Positions 31,850 to 40,412 of a DNA stretch of 64,000 nucleotides are shown here, piece after piece. The stretch comes from Halomarina rubra. GTDB taxonomy: Archaea; Halobacteriota; Halobacteria; Halobacteriales; Haloarculaceae. Each line of letters starts with the position of its first letter. Position 1 is the stretch's first letter. The notes beneath the pieces were generated by a model. The model had not been told where the DNA came from and did not search any database. It worked only from the letters and a program-made list of their open reading frames with translations. A program made the position numbers and the translations under genes. The stretch lies in assembly GCF_023699475.1 (NCBI RefSeq), contig NZ_JALXFV010000008.1, forward strand, positions 877,818-941,817. Reading direction: 5' to 3'.

Positions 31850-31961
31850 GGCCGACGATTGGACGGGTGATGGCAAAAAGCGTGTGTCGTCGTGCACCAC
31901 CGAGCGACCGTCTCCCCGGTGGTCCGGAGCCGATAAGCACCCTGCCCGACGACCGACGGTC

Positions 31962-32165
31962 GTGTCCGAGGACCAACCGCTCGACATCGGCCGTCGGGCC
32001 GTGGTGACGAAGCCGGGCCACCCCCGGCGCGGGGAGCGGTGCACCGTCGTCGACGTCACCACGTACTCGCACCCGGTGTTCGAGCGCCGTTCGTACGTCG
32101 TCGAGTTCGACGGAGCGGGCGAACGGGCCGTCCTCACCCGAGCGCACCTCCGGGCCCTCGACTGA
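31962..32165 (+). CDS. Small uncharacterised protein (67 aa, GTG start)
   Basis: From GTG 31962 the product reads as a 67-aa, largely beta protein (SEDQPLDIGRRAVVTKPG, RCTVVDVTTYSHPVFERRSY, VVEFDGAGERAVLTRAHLR), like a small SH3/KOW-type barrel. No named family is recognised. An in-frame ATG at 31848 exists, but it would share bases with the divergent start at 31849 and add atypical sequence, so I prefer the GTG. A role in nucleic acid binding would be a guess. Confidence 0.5.
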   Translation: MSEDQPLDIGRRAVVTKPGHPRRGERCTVVDVTTYSHPVFERRSYVVEFDGAGERAVLTRAHLRALD

Positions 32166-32196
32166 CCCCTCCTGCGGTTCGACGTTCGAGAGCGTG

Positions 32197-32838
32197 CTAC
32201 TCCGGTCGCGCCACCACCGCGAGGTGGTCCTCGTGGTAAGGGTCGAGCGACGTCGTCTCCAGCACCTCGTAGCCCGACAGCGCGTCGAGGAACGCCTCGA
32301 ACACGTCCTCGGGGTCGGCGGTGACGTCCTCCGAGCGCGCCTTCACGACCGCGAGCAGACGACCGTCCTCGCGCAGGAACCGCCGGTTCCGGTTGGCGAC
32401 CTCCGCCTGCCCGCGGGTCGCGACGTCCTGCACCAGTGCGTCCACCGGTTCGACGACGTGGGCGTACGTCTCCGGTTTGCGGGCGTCCTTGAGCAACGGG
32501 AACAGGTTGTCCCGGGCCTCGGCGACCGGCAGGAGGTCGCGCGTCGGTCGCGGGGCGAACTCGACGGCGTAGGTCGGGCCGGCGAAGTCCGCGACGTGAC
32601 TGACGGTCGTCCCAGACGCCGCGCCGAGGTACAGCACCGTCTCGCCGCCGCCGAGGCCGGTGTCCATCCCGCTCTGGAGCATCGCGCCGAGTTTCGAGCG
32701 GCCGGCGTCCCAGACGCGCCACTCGCCGTCGGTCGGTTCGCCGTACACTGGCTCGCCCCGCGTCGCCAGTCGGTCGCGACCGTCGAGCCGTCGGCGCTCG
32801 ACGCCCGCGGGGAGGTCGGGGTCCGACTCGGGACTCAC
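32197..32838 (-). CDS. flpA: Fibrillarin-like rRNA/tRNA 2'-O-methyltransferase
   Basis: FlpA is the catalytic subunit of the archaeal box C/D RNP, which methylates ribose 2'-OH of rRNA and tRNA at guide-RNA-specified sites. The 213-aa protein has the fibrillarin layout: YGEPTDGEWRVWDAGRSKLG, SAM-binding VLYLGAASGTTVSHVADF, YAVEFAPRPTRDLLPVA, and the catalytic region VDALVQDVATRGQAEVANRN. Near the end comes LLAVVKARSEDVTADPEDVF. Its start overlaps the nop5 stop (ATGA), so the two partners are made together. The third protein, L7Ae, is coded at 60294-60656. Confidence 0.95.
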   Translation of the reverse strand: MSPESDPDLPAGVERRRLDGRDRLATRGEPVYGEPTDGEWRVWDAGRSKLGAMLQSGMDTGLGGGETVLYLGAASGTTVSHVADFAGPTYAVEFAPRPTRDLLPVAEARDNLFPLLKDARKPETYAHVVEPVDALVQDVATRGQAEVANRNRRFLREDGRLLAVVKARSEDVTADPEDVFEAFLDALSGYEVLETTSLDPYHEDHLAVVARPE

Positions 32839-33752
32839 GCGTCGTCACCCCCGTCGTCGGAGGCGGCATCGTCGGTCGGCTCCACGTCGGTGTCCGGCGC
32901 ACTGTTCGGTCCGGGGTCGTCGGTCCGGGCGCGAATCGTCGTGATTCGCTCGTCGAGTTCGGCCTGTAGCTCGGGGCGCAAGTCGCCCGAGTAGTGGTCG
33001 ACGCGGGCGGCGATGGAGAGCTTCCCGGCGAGCGCGCGGGCCGCCGAGCCGCGTTCGTCGGGGTGGGTGTTGCGGACGTAGTCGTGGACGAAGATGACGC
33101 CGTGTTTCGGCGAGGACGCGCGGCCCGCGAGATGGGCGAACAGCGCGTCCTCCGCGCCGAGCACCTGGACGGTCCCGGAGGGTTTCTTCGCCAGCGATTC
33201 GAGACCACCGGCGAGGGCGACGAGTCGTGCGGCGAGGACGGGACCGGCCATCGCCGAGAGGTTCGGCGCGACCTCGGGAGCAGTTCGTTCGACGAACGCC
33301 CGCAGGTCGTCGCGTTCGTCGGTGAGGTCGACGACACGTCGGGCGAGCGAGACGACGCGCTCGTCGGCGGGGTCGGTCGGGTCGCGCGCTGCGAGGTCGC
33401 GTGCGGCGTCGACACCCGTCCCGGCGTCGGGGTAGCGCGTCCCGGCCCACTCCGCGAGGCGCTCGGCGAGTTCGTTGGCGACGCGCTCGGTGTCGTCCAT
33501 CGACCGCACCGCGTGGACGAGTTGGCGGTCGCCGGCGGTCTCGGCCTCCCGGACGGCCGCGCGGGTCGCCGCGAGCGTCGCCTCCCGGAGTCGGTCGTAG
33601 TACGCCTCGGTGTCGGCGGCGAACCCCGACTCGACGGCCAGCGCGGGCCACTGGCGAGGCGAGTCGGTCTCCCCGTCGCGGATTCGGCGGGCGGCCCCCT
33701 CGGCGTCGTCGGGCGCGAGGCCCGCGAACCAGCCACCCTCGGTGTCGCTCAT
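32835..33752 (-). CDS. nop5: Nop5/Nop56/58 box C/D RNP scaffold protein
   Basis: Nop5 bridges L7Ae and fibrillarin on box C/D guide RNAs. The 305-aa protein has the N-terminal fibrillarin-binding domain, a coiled-coil helical region around residues 75-160, and the Nop domain (LSAMAGPVLAARLVALAGGL, KKPSGTVQVLGAEDALFAHL, SPKHGVIFVHDYVRNTHPD, AARALAGKLSIAARVDHYSG). The GAEDALFAHL and GKL regions contact RNA in known structures. A 25-residue acidic tail follows. It precedes flpA in a two-gene operon. Confidence 0.93.
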   Translation of the reverse strand: MSDTEGGWFAGLAPDDAEGAARRIRDGETDSPRQWPALAVESGFAADTEAYYDRLREATLAATRAAVREAETAGDRQLVHAVRSMDDTERVANELAERLAEWAGTRYPDAGTGVDAARDLAARDPTDPADERVVSLARRVVDLTDERDDLRAFVERTAPEVAPNLSAMAGPVLAARLVALAGGLESLAKKPSGTVQVLGAEDALFAHLAGRASSPKHGVIFVHDYVRNTHPDERGSAARALAGKLSIAARVDHYSGDLRPELQAELDERITTIRARTDDPGPNSAPDTDVEPTDDAASDDGGDDA

Positions 33753-33825
33753 GGCACGGGGTTGCCGCCGGGGCCGTATATCCGTCCCGATACCGCGAGT
33801 CCCGCCGCCGAGGTCCGGCGTCGAA

Positions 33826-34746
33826 TCAGAGCCGTTCGACGACCCGTTCGTGAAAGCGCGTCAACGCGCGCTCGGGGTCGTCGCCGCTCGCCCCCACGAG
33901 GACGTGGTCGACCCCGAGGGCGTCCAGCCGGCGGAAGTACTCGACGAACCACTCCTCGCCGGCGCGATAGCCCTGATGGCGCGGTTCGGGGTCGGCGTCG
34001 GGGTCGTCGGCCAACTCGGCGCGGACGACCATCGCGTATGGCTTCTCGCCCGCCGCGTCGCGCCAGTCGTCGAGGAACGATTCGAGCGTCCCCTCGGGGA
34101 GGTGGTAGAACAGCCAGCCGTCGCCGTGTTCGCCGAGCCACGCGACGTCCTGTCGGGAGTGGCCCGTCGGCAGCACCGGAACGGTGTCCCCCGTCGGCTT
34201 CGGCACCAGGTCTAGTGCACCGTCGAGGCGGCCCCACTCGCCCTCTGTCTCGGGGAACTCGTCGCGCCAGACGGTTCGCAGGCAGTCGACGGCCTCGCGG
34301 AAGCGCGCCCCACGTGCCTCGTGGTCGACGCCGAACGCCTCGAACTCGGGAGCGCGGTCGCCCGTCGCCACGCCCATGACGAACCGCCCACCGGAGAGTT
34401 GGTCGAGCGAGGCCGCCTGCTTCGCGACGTGCAGCGGGTGACGCAGCGGGAGGACGACGCTCGCGGTTCCGAGCGCGACGTCGTCGGTGTGGGCGGCGAC
34501 GTAGCTCAGCCACGTCCACGGGTCGAACGTCTGGCCGGCGTCGCCGAAGCGCGGCCAGAACAACGGGACGTCGCGCGCCCAGAGCGCGTCGTACCCGAGG
34601 TCCTCGGCGTGCGTAGCGAGTCGTCGCTCCTCGGCGACGTCGGGGCGGTCAGTCCGCGCGCCCGTCAGCGGGAAGCCGACGCCGACGGTGAGGTCGTCGG
34701 TCTCGAACAGTCGTCGCCAGCCGGCGTTCTCGTGGCCATCGGTCAC
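33826..34746 (-). CDS. LLM-class (luciferase-like) flavin oxidoreductase
   Basis: A 306-aa TIM-barrel monooxygenase-like protein: LTVGVGFPLTGARTD, LGYDALWARDVPLFWPRFGD, DPWTWLSYVAAHTDDVALGTAS, HPLHVAKQAASLDQLSGGRFVMGVATGDR. These are hallmark regions of F420- or FMN-dependent LLM enzymes. The start EGHSRQDVAWL-type motif (VLPTGHSRQDVAWLGEHGDGW) suggests the subgroup named TIGR03571, from memory. The substrate is unknown. It seems monocistronic, between nop5 and the MFS gene on the same strand. Confidence 0.85.
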   Translation of the reverse strand: MTDGHENAGWRRLFETDDLTVGVGFPLTGARTDRPDVAEERRLATHAEDLGYDALWARDVPLFWPRFGDAGQTFDPWTWLSYVAAHTDDVALGTASVVLPLRHPLHVAKQAASLDQLSGGRFVMGVATGDRAPEFEAFGVDHEARGARFREAVDCLRTVWRDEFPETEGEWGRLDGALDLVPKPTGDTVPVLPTGHSRQDVAWLGEHGDGWLFYHLPEGTLESFLDDWRDAAGEKPYAMVVRAELADDPDADPEPRHQGYRAGEEWFVEYFRRLDALGVDHVLVGASGDDPERALTRFHERVVERL

Positions 34747-34820
34747 TGGGAGGTGGTTCGCGAGCGGTCGGCAAAGACGTACCGTCGTCGGGTGTCGGTC
34801 TCGTCGACCGCCGTCTCGCG

Positions 34821-36041
34821 TCAGTCGTCGGCCACGTCGGTCGTCCGCGGATCGATGCGCCCCGTCTGGGCGTAGACGCTCCCGACGAGCACCAACCCCG
34901 CGAGCACCGGGACGACCGCACAGGCGGCGTACAGCGGCGCGAACCCGACGCGCTCGACGAGCGGAAGCGAGACCATCGGGCCGAGACCGCCGCCGAGGTC
35001 ACCGAGGATGTTGTTCGTCCCGACGGCCCGGCCCATCCGGTCGCCGGGGGTCATGTCCGCCAGCAGGGCGATGAGCGGGCCGCTCGTCCCGCCCTGGCCG
35101 GCCCCGATGAGGACGCAGGCGACGACCAGCGTCGCCAGCGAGTCGGCCAGTGCCAGCGCGAGGAAGCCCGCGAACGAGACGCCGAGGAAGACGAGGAGGA
35201 CCGGCGTCCGACTCTCGGCGGTGTCGCTGACGCGCCCGCCGCCGATCATGAACCCCGACGCCGAGAGGACGGTGACGGCCATCAACAGGCCGGACATCCC
35301 CTGTGGGCCGTAGCCCCAGACGGCGATGTCGGTGGCTTCGAGGAACAGGACGAGCGTCGAGAACAGCGCCCCCAGGTACGCGAAGTAGAGACCGAAGTTG
35401 ACGAACCCGACGGTCAGCGTCGGGACGCTCGCGTCGACCTCCCACGGCCGGACGGCCTCGCGGCGCTCCTCGACGTGCGTCTCGGGTACGAACGCGTAGG
35501 CGATGGCGCTCGCGAGGAGGGCGAGGGCGGCGGCGACGACGAACGCCGTCGTGACGTCGTAGAGGTCGCTGACGACGCCCCCGAGGACGAGGCCCGCGGG
35601 GAAGCCGAGGGTGATGCCGCCGCGGACGACGCCCATGCTCGTCCCACGGGAGTCGCCGTCGCTCACGTCGGCGGCGATGGTGTAGGCCGTCGCGAACACG
35701 AGCGCGCTCCCGACGCCCCAGACGATTCGCGCGGCGAGGAACCACGCCTCGGGGAGCGACGACCCGATGGCGACGACGTACGCGAGCGTGGCGAGCGCTT
35801 CGACGAACAGGCCGACGACGAGCGGCGTCCGGGTGCCGATGCGGTCGACGAGTGCGCCGGCGGGCGCGTTGGCGACGATGCGGGTGAACCGGTTGGCGCT
35901 CAGGACGAGACCGACGAGAAACGGCGAGATGCCGATGATGGTCCCGAGGTTCGGCAGGATGGGGAAGACGACGCCCCCGCCGAACCCGACGAAGAAGGTG
36001 CTCACGACGAGCGCGAACACGACGGTTCGCGCCCGCGTCAT
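34821..36041 (-). CDS. MFS transporter
   Basis: A 406-aa protein with 12 predicted membrane helices and the MFS loop 2-3 motif (NAPAGALVDRIGTRTPLVVG). The N-terminal half has ARIVWGVGSALVFATAYTIAAD with DGDSRGTSMGVVRGGITLGF after it, as in drug/proton antiporters of the DHA1 type. The central loop (PETHVEERREAVRPWEVD) is charged. The C-terminal half repeats the fold (GQGGTSGPLIALLADMTPGDRMGR). The substrate is unknown. It begins 80 nt from the downstream end of the hydrolase gene on the same strand. Confidence 0.85.
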   Translation of the reverse strand: MTRARTVVFALVVSTFFVGFGGGVVFPILPNLGTIIGISPFLVGLVLSANRFTRIVANAPAGALVDRIGTRTPLVVGLFVEALATLAYVVAIGSSLPEAWFLAARIVWGVGSALVFATAYTIAADVSDGDSRGTSMGVVRGGITLGFPAGLVLGGVVSDLYDVTTAFVVAAALALLASAIAYAFVPETHVEERREAVRPWEVDASVPTLTVGFVNFGLYFAYLGALFSTLVLFLEATDIAVWGYGPQGMSGLLMAVTVLSASGFMIGGGRVSDTAESRTPVLLVFLGVSFAGFLALALADSLATLVVACVLIGAGQGGTSGPLIALLADMTPGDRMGRAVGTNNILGDLGGGLGPMVSLPLVERVGFAPLYAACAVVPVLAGLVLVGSVYAQTGRIDPRTTDVADD

Positions 36042-36121
36042 CGAATCGCTCCGTCGTCGTGCCGGTTCGACCGGCGGTGCTCGAAGGCCACGTAGTCGTC
36101 TCCCCTCACCGCGGCGGACGA

Positions 36122-36997
36122 TTAGCTCTGACGTTCTGCCGGTCCGCGTTCGTCACGCGACAGGAACTCCAGAACCGGCGAATCGAAGCGCTCGCCGGTG
36201 CAGACGACCGCCTCGTGGCCCACCCCGTCGAGGCGGACGAACGGGGCGTCGAGGCTGGCGGCCGTCCGCTCGAACGCGTCTGCGGTGAAGAACGGGTCCG
36301 TGGTCCCGCCGACGACGAGCGTGGGGACCGGCGGGACGCGCTCGCGGGCGTCGTGGGCGAGGCAGGCGTCGACCGAGAGGGCGAAGTCGACGCCGGCCGG
36401 TGGGTAGTCGACGAGTCGCTCGTAGGGGTAGGTCGCCGCCCGCATCGCCCGCCGGAGGGGGCCGACGGCCACCGCGTCACAGCCGGCGCGGTAGATGCGC
36501 CCCCACTCGCCGCGTGCGGCCCACTCGCGCCAGCGTTCGACGGTGTGCCGGCCGTGTTCGGAGAGGCGCGCGCCGGCCAACCCGAGTACGAGACGACGGA
36601 CGCGCTCGGGGGCGTCGGTGGCGCAGTGGTGAGCGACGAACCCACCCATCGAGACGCCGAGCAGGTCGGCCGGCCGGTCGAAGCCGGCGAGGAACTGCGC
36701 GAGGTCACGGCCCATCGCGCGGGTGGTGTGGTCCTCCGGGAGGCCGACGGGGCGACTCGTCAGGTAGACGGGTCCGGGGTAGCCGCGTCGGCGGAGACGG
36801 ACCCCGAGGGAGGCGACGACCCCGGCGAACCAGAGCGAGTCGGTGACGCGCAACAGCGGGTCGTTGAGTCCCGTCACGACGACGAGCGGTGGGTCGTCGG
36901 TTCGGTCGGCGGGCGGCCCGACGCGGACGAACGGGTGGCCGGCACGCTCGCCGAGTCGGACCGTCGGCGGTCGCCTCGTCGAGTGGTCGCGACTCAT
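36122..36997 (-). CDS. Alpha/beta hydrolase
   Basis: A 291-aa alpha/beta-hydrolase fold protein. The nucleophile elbow is GVSMGG with Ser116, the acid lies in VVGGTTDPFF, and the His in LDGVGHEAVV, completing a catalytic triad. The N-terminal strand region PPLVVVTGLNDPLLRV carries a Gly-Leu-Asn oxyanion segment. There is no signal peptide. The start ATG 36997 overlaps the stop of the upstream lipoprotein gene by 4 nt (ATGA), so the two are coupled. The substrate (ester, lipid or other) cannot be read from sequence. Confidence 0.85.
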   Translation of the reverse strand: MSRDHSTRRPPTVRLGERAGHPFVRVGPPADRTDDPPLVVVTGLNDPLLRVTDSLWFAGVVASLGVRLRRRGYPGPVYLTSRPVGLPEDHTTRAMGRDLAQFLAGFDRPADLLGVSMGGFVAHHCATDAPERVRRLVLGLAGARLSEHGRHTVERWREWAARGEWGRIYRAGCDAVAVGPLRRAMRAATYPYERLVDYPPAGVDFALSVDACLAHDARERVPPVPTLVVGGTTDPFFTADAFERTAASLDAPFVRLDGVGHEAVVCTGERFDSPVLEFLSRDERGPAERQS

Positions 36998-37707
36998 TCG
37001 GCGAGGAGTTCGTCGTACAGCGGTCGGTTGAGCAGCGTCCCCTGCCAGTAGCCGTCGAGCGTGATGCCCGCGACCGTCACCGCCCCCGCTCGGCCGAACC
37101 AGTCGTCGCTCACGACGAACGCGTCGTCGACGGGGTCGTCCTCGACGGCGACGTCCTCGCCCGCGATGCGGACCTCGTAGCTCGCCGGTGGAGGCAAGGC
37201 GTAGACGACGTAGCTCCGCGGCGGGGTAGTCACGGTCGTCGACAGTCGCGTCCCGCCGGGGTCGGCCCGGCCGATACGGACCGTGAACCGCCACCGCGAG
37301 ACGCTCTCGTTGACGAGCGCCAGCGCGTGGGGCGGCGCGGGGGCGGTCGGGTCGTCCTCGTCGGCGGCCTCGCCTGCGCTGGCCGTGGTAGCGCCGTCCT
37401 CGTCGTCGCCGACTGCACTGCCGTCACCGCCCCCCTCGTCGCCGACGGTCGTCACGTCGAGGCGCTCCATCGCTCGGAGACGGTCGACGGTGGGGACGTA
37501 CAGCGACCGGACGACGGTCCTGCGAGACTGTGACTCGTCGGCGGGGACCGACGGTGTGGTCTCGGTCGGGACGGCCGCCGGAGTGACCGTCGAGGCCCCG
37601 TCCGCCGACGGGGCAGGCTCGGGCGTCGTCTGACAGCCGGCGAGCGAGCCGAGGAGGCCGAGCGCCGCGAGCGACCCGGCCGACCGTAGCGCCTCGCGTC
37701 GTCGCAT
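36994..37707 (-). CDS. Tat-exported lipoprotein of unknown function
   Basis: The N-terminus MRRREALRSAGSLAALGLLG followed by SLAGC shows a twin-arginine signal and a lipobox with Cys25. This is the usual route for haloarchaeal lipoproteins. A Thr/Pro/Asp-rich stalk (about residues 26-125) leads to a beta-rich domain (SVSRWRFTVRIGRADPGGTR, YEVRIAGEDVAVEDDP) that may resemble an immunoglobulin-like fold. No family is recognised. It is coupled to the downstream alpha/beta hydrolase, which is cytoplasmic, so a joint pathway is unclear. Confidence 0.75.
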   Translation of the reverse strand: MRRREALRSAGSLAALGLLGSLAGCQTTPEPAPSADGASTVTPAAVPTETTPSVPADESQSRRTVVRSLYVPTVDRLRAMERLDVTTVGDEGGGDGSAVGDDEDGATTASAGEAADEDDPTAPAPPHALALVNESVSRWRFTVRIGRADPGGTRLSTTVTTPPRSYVVYALPPPASYEVRIAGEDVAVEDDPVDDAFVVSDDWFGRAGAVTVAGITLDGYWQGTLLNRPLYDELLAE

Positions 37708-37749
37708 GTCGAGGTCGACGGACGGGCGGGAGAAATCGGTTGCGCCGGC

Positions 37750-39021
37750 TCAGAGCACGCCGAAGCCGAACAGCGGGCCGACGGCGAGGTGGACGGCGAC
37801 GCCGACGATGAGCGCCGGGATGGTCGTGTAGATGGAGGCGACCACGGCGGCGGTCTTGTCGATGGCGATGAGCGGGAACAGCGCGTCGCCGTCCTGGCTG
37901 ATGGCGTTGGCCGTCAGCGTCGAGAACGGGATGGCTCCCTCGGCGTACGCCGTCGCGAGCACGATCTGGGGGCCACAGCCGGGGATGAGACCGAGCAGCG
38001 CGCCCGCGATGGGCGCGAGGACGCCGGCGGCGACAGCCATCGCGGCGATGTCGATGTTCAACAGCGCGACGGGGTACTCGTACAGCAGGTACGCGGCGAT
38101 GACCCAGACGGTGACGAACGACGTCTCCATGGCGGCGTGGGTGAACGTCTCCTGGAGAGTGGCGAACGTGTCGCGGCCGCGGCCGACGTGACCGTGCCCG
38201 ACGTATCGCCGCCCCACGAAGTAGAGGTAGAACGACAGGGCGGTGCCGACGATGCCGGCGACGGTGAACACACCCGCGTAGCTCACGCCGAGTTCGATCG
38301 CGACGTCGGGTGCGCCACGCAGGAGGTAGAGCGTGCCGGCGACGAGCGCGACCGCGGCGGCGACCCACCACAGCGCGAGTGCGCCCTCGGTGAGTCGTCG
38401 CAGGACCGTCGACTCGCGCGTCGGGGCCTCGATCTCACAGCCGGCTTCGTCCTCGTAGTGGTGGACGTGGCTCCCGCCGGGGGCGGCGAACCCGCCGTCG
38501 GTGGTGACGCCGCCGTCGGTCTCGACGCCACCGATGCGCCGGACCGCGTGGTCGACGCGCCCGACGCCGAGGCCGAAGCTGTCGATAGCGTAGCCGAACA
38601 GCACCGCGGCGACGAACGCCAACCCGTAGGCGTACAGCGCGGCTTCGGGAGCGAGCGCGAGGATGACGAACGCGCTGTCGCCCGCGGTCGCCGCCAGCGT
38701 CGCGACGACCGTCCCGAACGAGACGGACCCGCGGAGGTACAGCGGCATCATCACGATGGCACCACCACACCCCGGCGTCAGCCCCATCAGCGCACCGACG
38801 AGCGGTTGGGCACGCTCGTTCTCCTCGAGACGCCGGATGAGTCGCCCGTCGGTCTTGTACTGGACGTAGCTGAACAGGAGGACGGTCACCGCGACGAACG
38901 CGCTGACCTGGACGAAGCCGTCGCGGACCGACGCGACGAATATCTCCGCTATCTCCGGCGGCACGACCCCGAACACCCCCTCCGCCTGCGAGACGAGACC
39001 GCCGAGAACGCTACCCATCAC
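37750..39021 (-). CDS. Putative 10-TM heavy-metal (manganese) exporter, ArsP_2 family
   Basis: This 423-aa membrane protein has two halves with matching signatures, GALMGLTPGCGGAIVMMPLY and GALLGLIPGCGPQIVLATAY. These are typical of the ArsP_2 '10TM heavy-metal exporter' family, often annotated as putative manganese transporters. A His-rich cytoplasmic or loop segment (SHVHHYEDEAGCE) lies between the halves and could bind metal. The promoter region holds the palindrome ATTAGA cgca TCTAAT (39042-39057) about 21-36 nt from the start, overlapping the TATA position. That suits control by a DtxR/MntR-type regulator such as the one at 5408-6097. The transported ion is inferred. Confidence 0.8.
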   Translation of the reverse strand: MMGSVLGGLVSQAEGVFGVVPPEIAEIFVASVRDGFVQVSAFVAVTVLLFSYVQYKTDGRLIRRLEENERAQPLVGALMGLTPGCGGAIVMMPLYLRGSVSFGTVVATLAATAGDSAFVILALAPEAALYAYGLAFVAAVLFGYAIDSFGLGVGRVDHAVRRIGGVETDGGVTTDGGFAAPGGSHVHHYEDEAGCEIEAPTRESTVLRRLTEGALALWWVAAAVALVAGTLYLLRGAPDVAIELGVSYAGVFTVAGIVGTALSFYLYFVGRRYVGHGHVGRGRDTFATLQETFTHAAMETSFVTVWVIAAYLLYEYPVALLNIDIAAMAVAAGVLAPIAGALLGLIPGCGPQIVLATAYAEGAIPFSTLTANAISQDGDALFPLIAIDKTAAVVASIYTTIPALIVGVAVHLAVGPLFGFGVL

Positions 39022-39041
39022 ACATCACCACTCGTCGAAAG

Positions 39042-39057
39042 ATTAGACGCATCTAAT
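39042..39057. promoter_or_regulatory. Palindrome at the metal exporter promoter
   Basis: ATTAGA cgca TCTAAT has perfect 6-bp arms and overlaps the likely TATA region of the minus-strand exporter gene (start 39021). AT-rich TTAG/CTAA-type palindromes are bound by DtxR family proteins, which makes this a candidate operator. Confidence 0.5.
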
Positions 39058-39179
39058 TCTATCTTTTGCACTATGATACTTATAGTTGGTGGCTGGCACC
39101 TCGTCGTGGCACCGGCCGGACACGAAGACAGTCACGTTCGACCCGTATCGTCAAGACGGGGCCGAACCGAGAGGCACGT

Positions 39180-40412
39180 ATGTCCGAAGTCTACGTCGTC
39201 GGGGCCGGCCAGTCGGACTTCGGTTCGTTCCCCGACGAGACCTACCGTTCGCTGTTCGCCACCGCCTTCGAGGCGGCGTGCGACAGCGTCCCCGCGGGAG
39301 TCGACCGGTCGGCCATCGACGAGGCGTACGTCGGCACGCTCGGCGTGGGCGGTCGCCAACTCGGCCTCCCGGGTCCCGCCGTCGCCGACCACGTCGGCCT
39401 CGACGGCATCCCCGTGACGCGCGTCGAGAACGCCTGTGCGGCGGGGGGCAGCGCCGTCCGCCAGGGCGTCAACGCCATCCGTGCGGGGACCGCCGACGTC
39501 GTCCTCGCGGGCGGCGTCGAGGTGATGACCGACGTGTCGAACGACGCCGTGCGGTTCTGGCTGGGCGTCTCTGGCGAGACCGAGTGGGAACGGCTCTCCG
39601 GAACGACGTTCTCGGGCGTCTACGCCCAGATGGCCAGCGCGCACATGGCCGAGTACGGTACGACGCAGGACCACCTCAGCCACGTCGCGGTGAAGAACCA
39701 CGCCAACGGCGCGAAGAACCCCCACGCGCACCTCCGATTCGAGTGCTCGCTCGAACAGGCGACGAACGCCCCCACCGTCGCCGACCCGCTCACGCTGTTC
39801 CACTGCTGTCCGACCACCGACGGTGCGGCGTGCGTCCTGCTCGTCAGCGAGGACGTCGTCGACGAGTTCACCGACGACCGCATCCGGGTCGCGGGCGTCG
39901 GCGCGGCCGCGGACTCGGTGGGCCTGTTCCAGCGGGACACCTACACCGCGGTCCCCGCGAGTCAGCGGGCCGCCGAGACGGCCTACGCAGAGGCCGACAT
40001 GGGACCGGAGGACGTCGACTTCGCGGAGGTCCACGACTGCTTCGCCATCGCGGAGCTGATGGCCTACGAGGACCTCGGGTTCTGCGAACCGGGCGAGGCC
40101 GGCCCGTACGTCGCGAGCGGCGCGACGGCCCTCGACGGCGAACTCCCCGTCAACCCCTCGGGCGGGCTGAAGTCGAAGGGCCACCCCATCGGCGCGACCG
40201 GGACGGGACAGCTCTCGGAGGCGTTCCACCAGCTCTCGGGCACGGCGGGCGACAGGCAGGTCGATGGCGCACGCGTCGGGCTGACCCACAACGTCGGTGG
40301 GAGCGGTGGGGCCGCGGTCGTCCACGTGCTGGAGCGCGAGGAGCCGCGCTCCTCGGGAGAGTCGAGCGGGCACCGCCCGCGAGAACGCGAGGAAGGAGGT
40401 GACGACCGATGA
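39180..40412 (+). CDS. Thiolase family protein
   Basis: A 410-aa thiolase-fold protein like archaeal acetyl-CoA acetyltransferases, which make acetoacetyl-CoA for isoprenoid synthesis. The active-site Cys lies in ENACAAGGSAVRQG, the His in PNPSGG-type VNPSGGLKSKGHPIGATG, and the second Cys/His region in LTHNVGGSGGAAVVHVL. The start ATG 39180 (MSEVYVVGAGQ) fits the family. Its last 25 residues (PRSSGESSGHRPREREEGG) form a charged tail containing a perfect hairpin at DNA level. It overlaps the next gene (DUF35 fusion) by 4 nt, which suggests the two work as a complex. Confidence 0.9.
   Translation: MSEVYVVGAGQSDFGSFPDETYRSLFATAFEAACDSVPAGVDRSAIDEAYVGTLGVGGRQLGLPGPAVADHVGLDGIPVTRVENACAAGGSAVRQGVNAIRAGTADVVLAGGVEVMTDVSNDAVRFWLGVSGETEWERLSGTTFSGVYAQMASAHMAEYGTTQDHLSHVAVKNHANGAKNPHAHLRFECSLEQATNAPTVADPLTLFHCCPTTDGAACVLLVSEDVVDEFTDDRIRVAGVGAAADSVGLFQRDTYTAVPASQRAAETAYAEADMGPEDVDFAEVHDCFAIAELMAYEDLGFCEPGEAGPYVASGATALDGELPVNPSGGLKSKGHPIGATGTGQLSEAFHQLSGTAGDRQVDGARVGLTHNVGGSGGAAVVHVLEREEPRSSGESSGHRPREREEGGDDR
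40338..40354. repeat. Perfect 7-bp hairpin with 3-nt loop in the thiolase tail
   Basis: GAGGAGC cgc GCTCCTC lies near the 3' end of the thiolase gene. It has the same geometry as 23340-23358 and 46195-46211. Confidence 0.55.

Noticed and set aside
31848-31961. ATG 31848 as start of the small plus-strand gene
   Set aside because: It would share the CATG bases with the divergent start at 31849 and add residues of unlike composition. The GTG at 31962 is more plausible, though not certain.
31850-33736. Long minus-strand frame continuing from the gene at 31394-31849 through flpA and nop5
   Set aside because: It is Arg/Pro/Ser/Thr-rich, as is usual for shadow frames in GC-rich DNA, and overlaps two well-supported genes.
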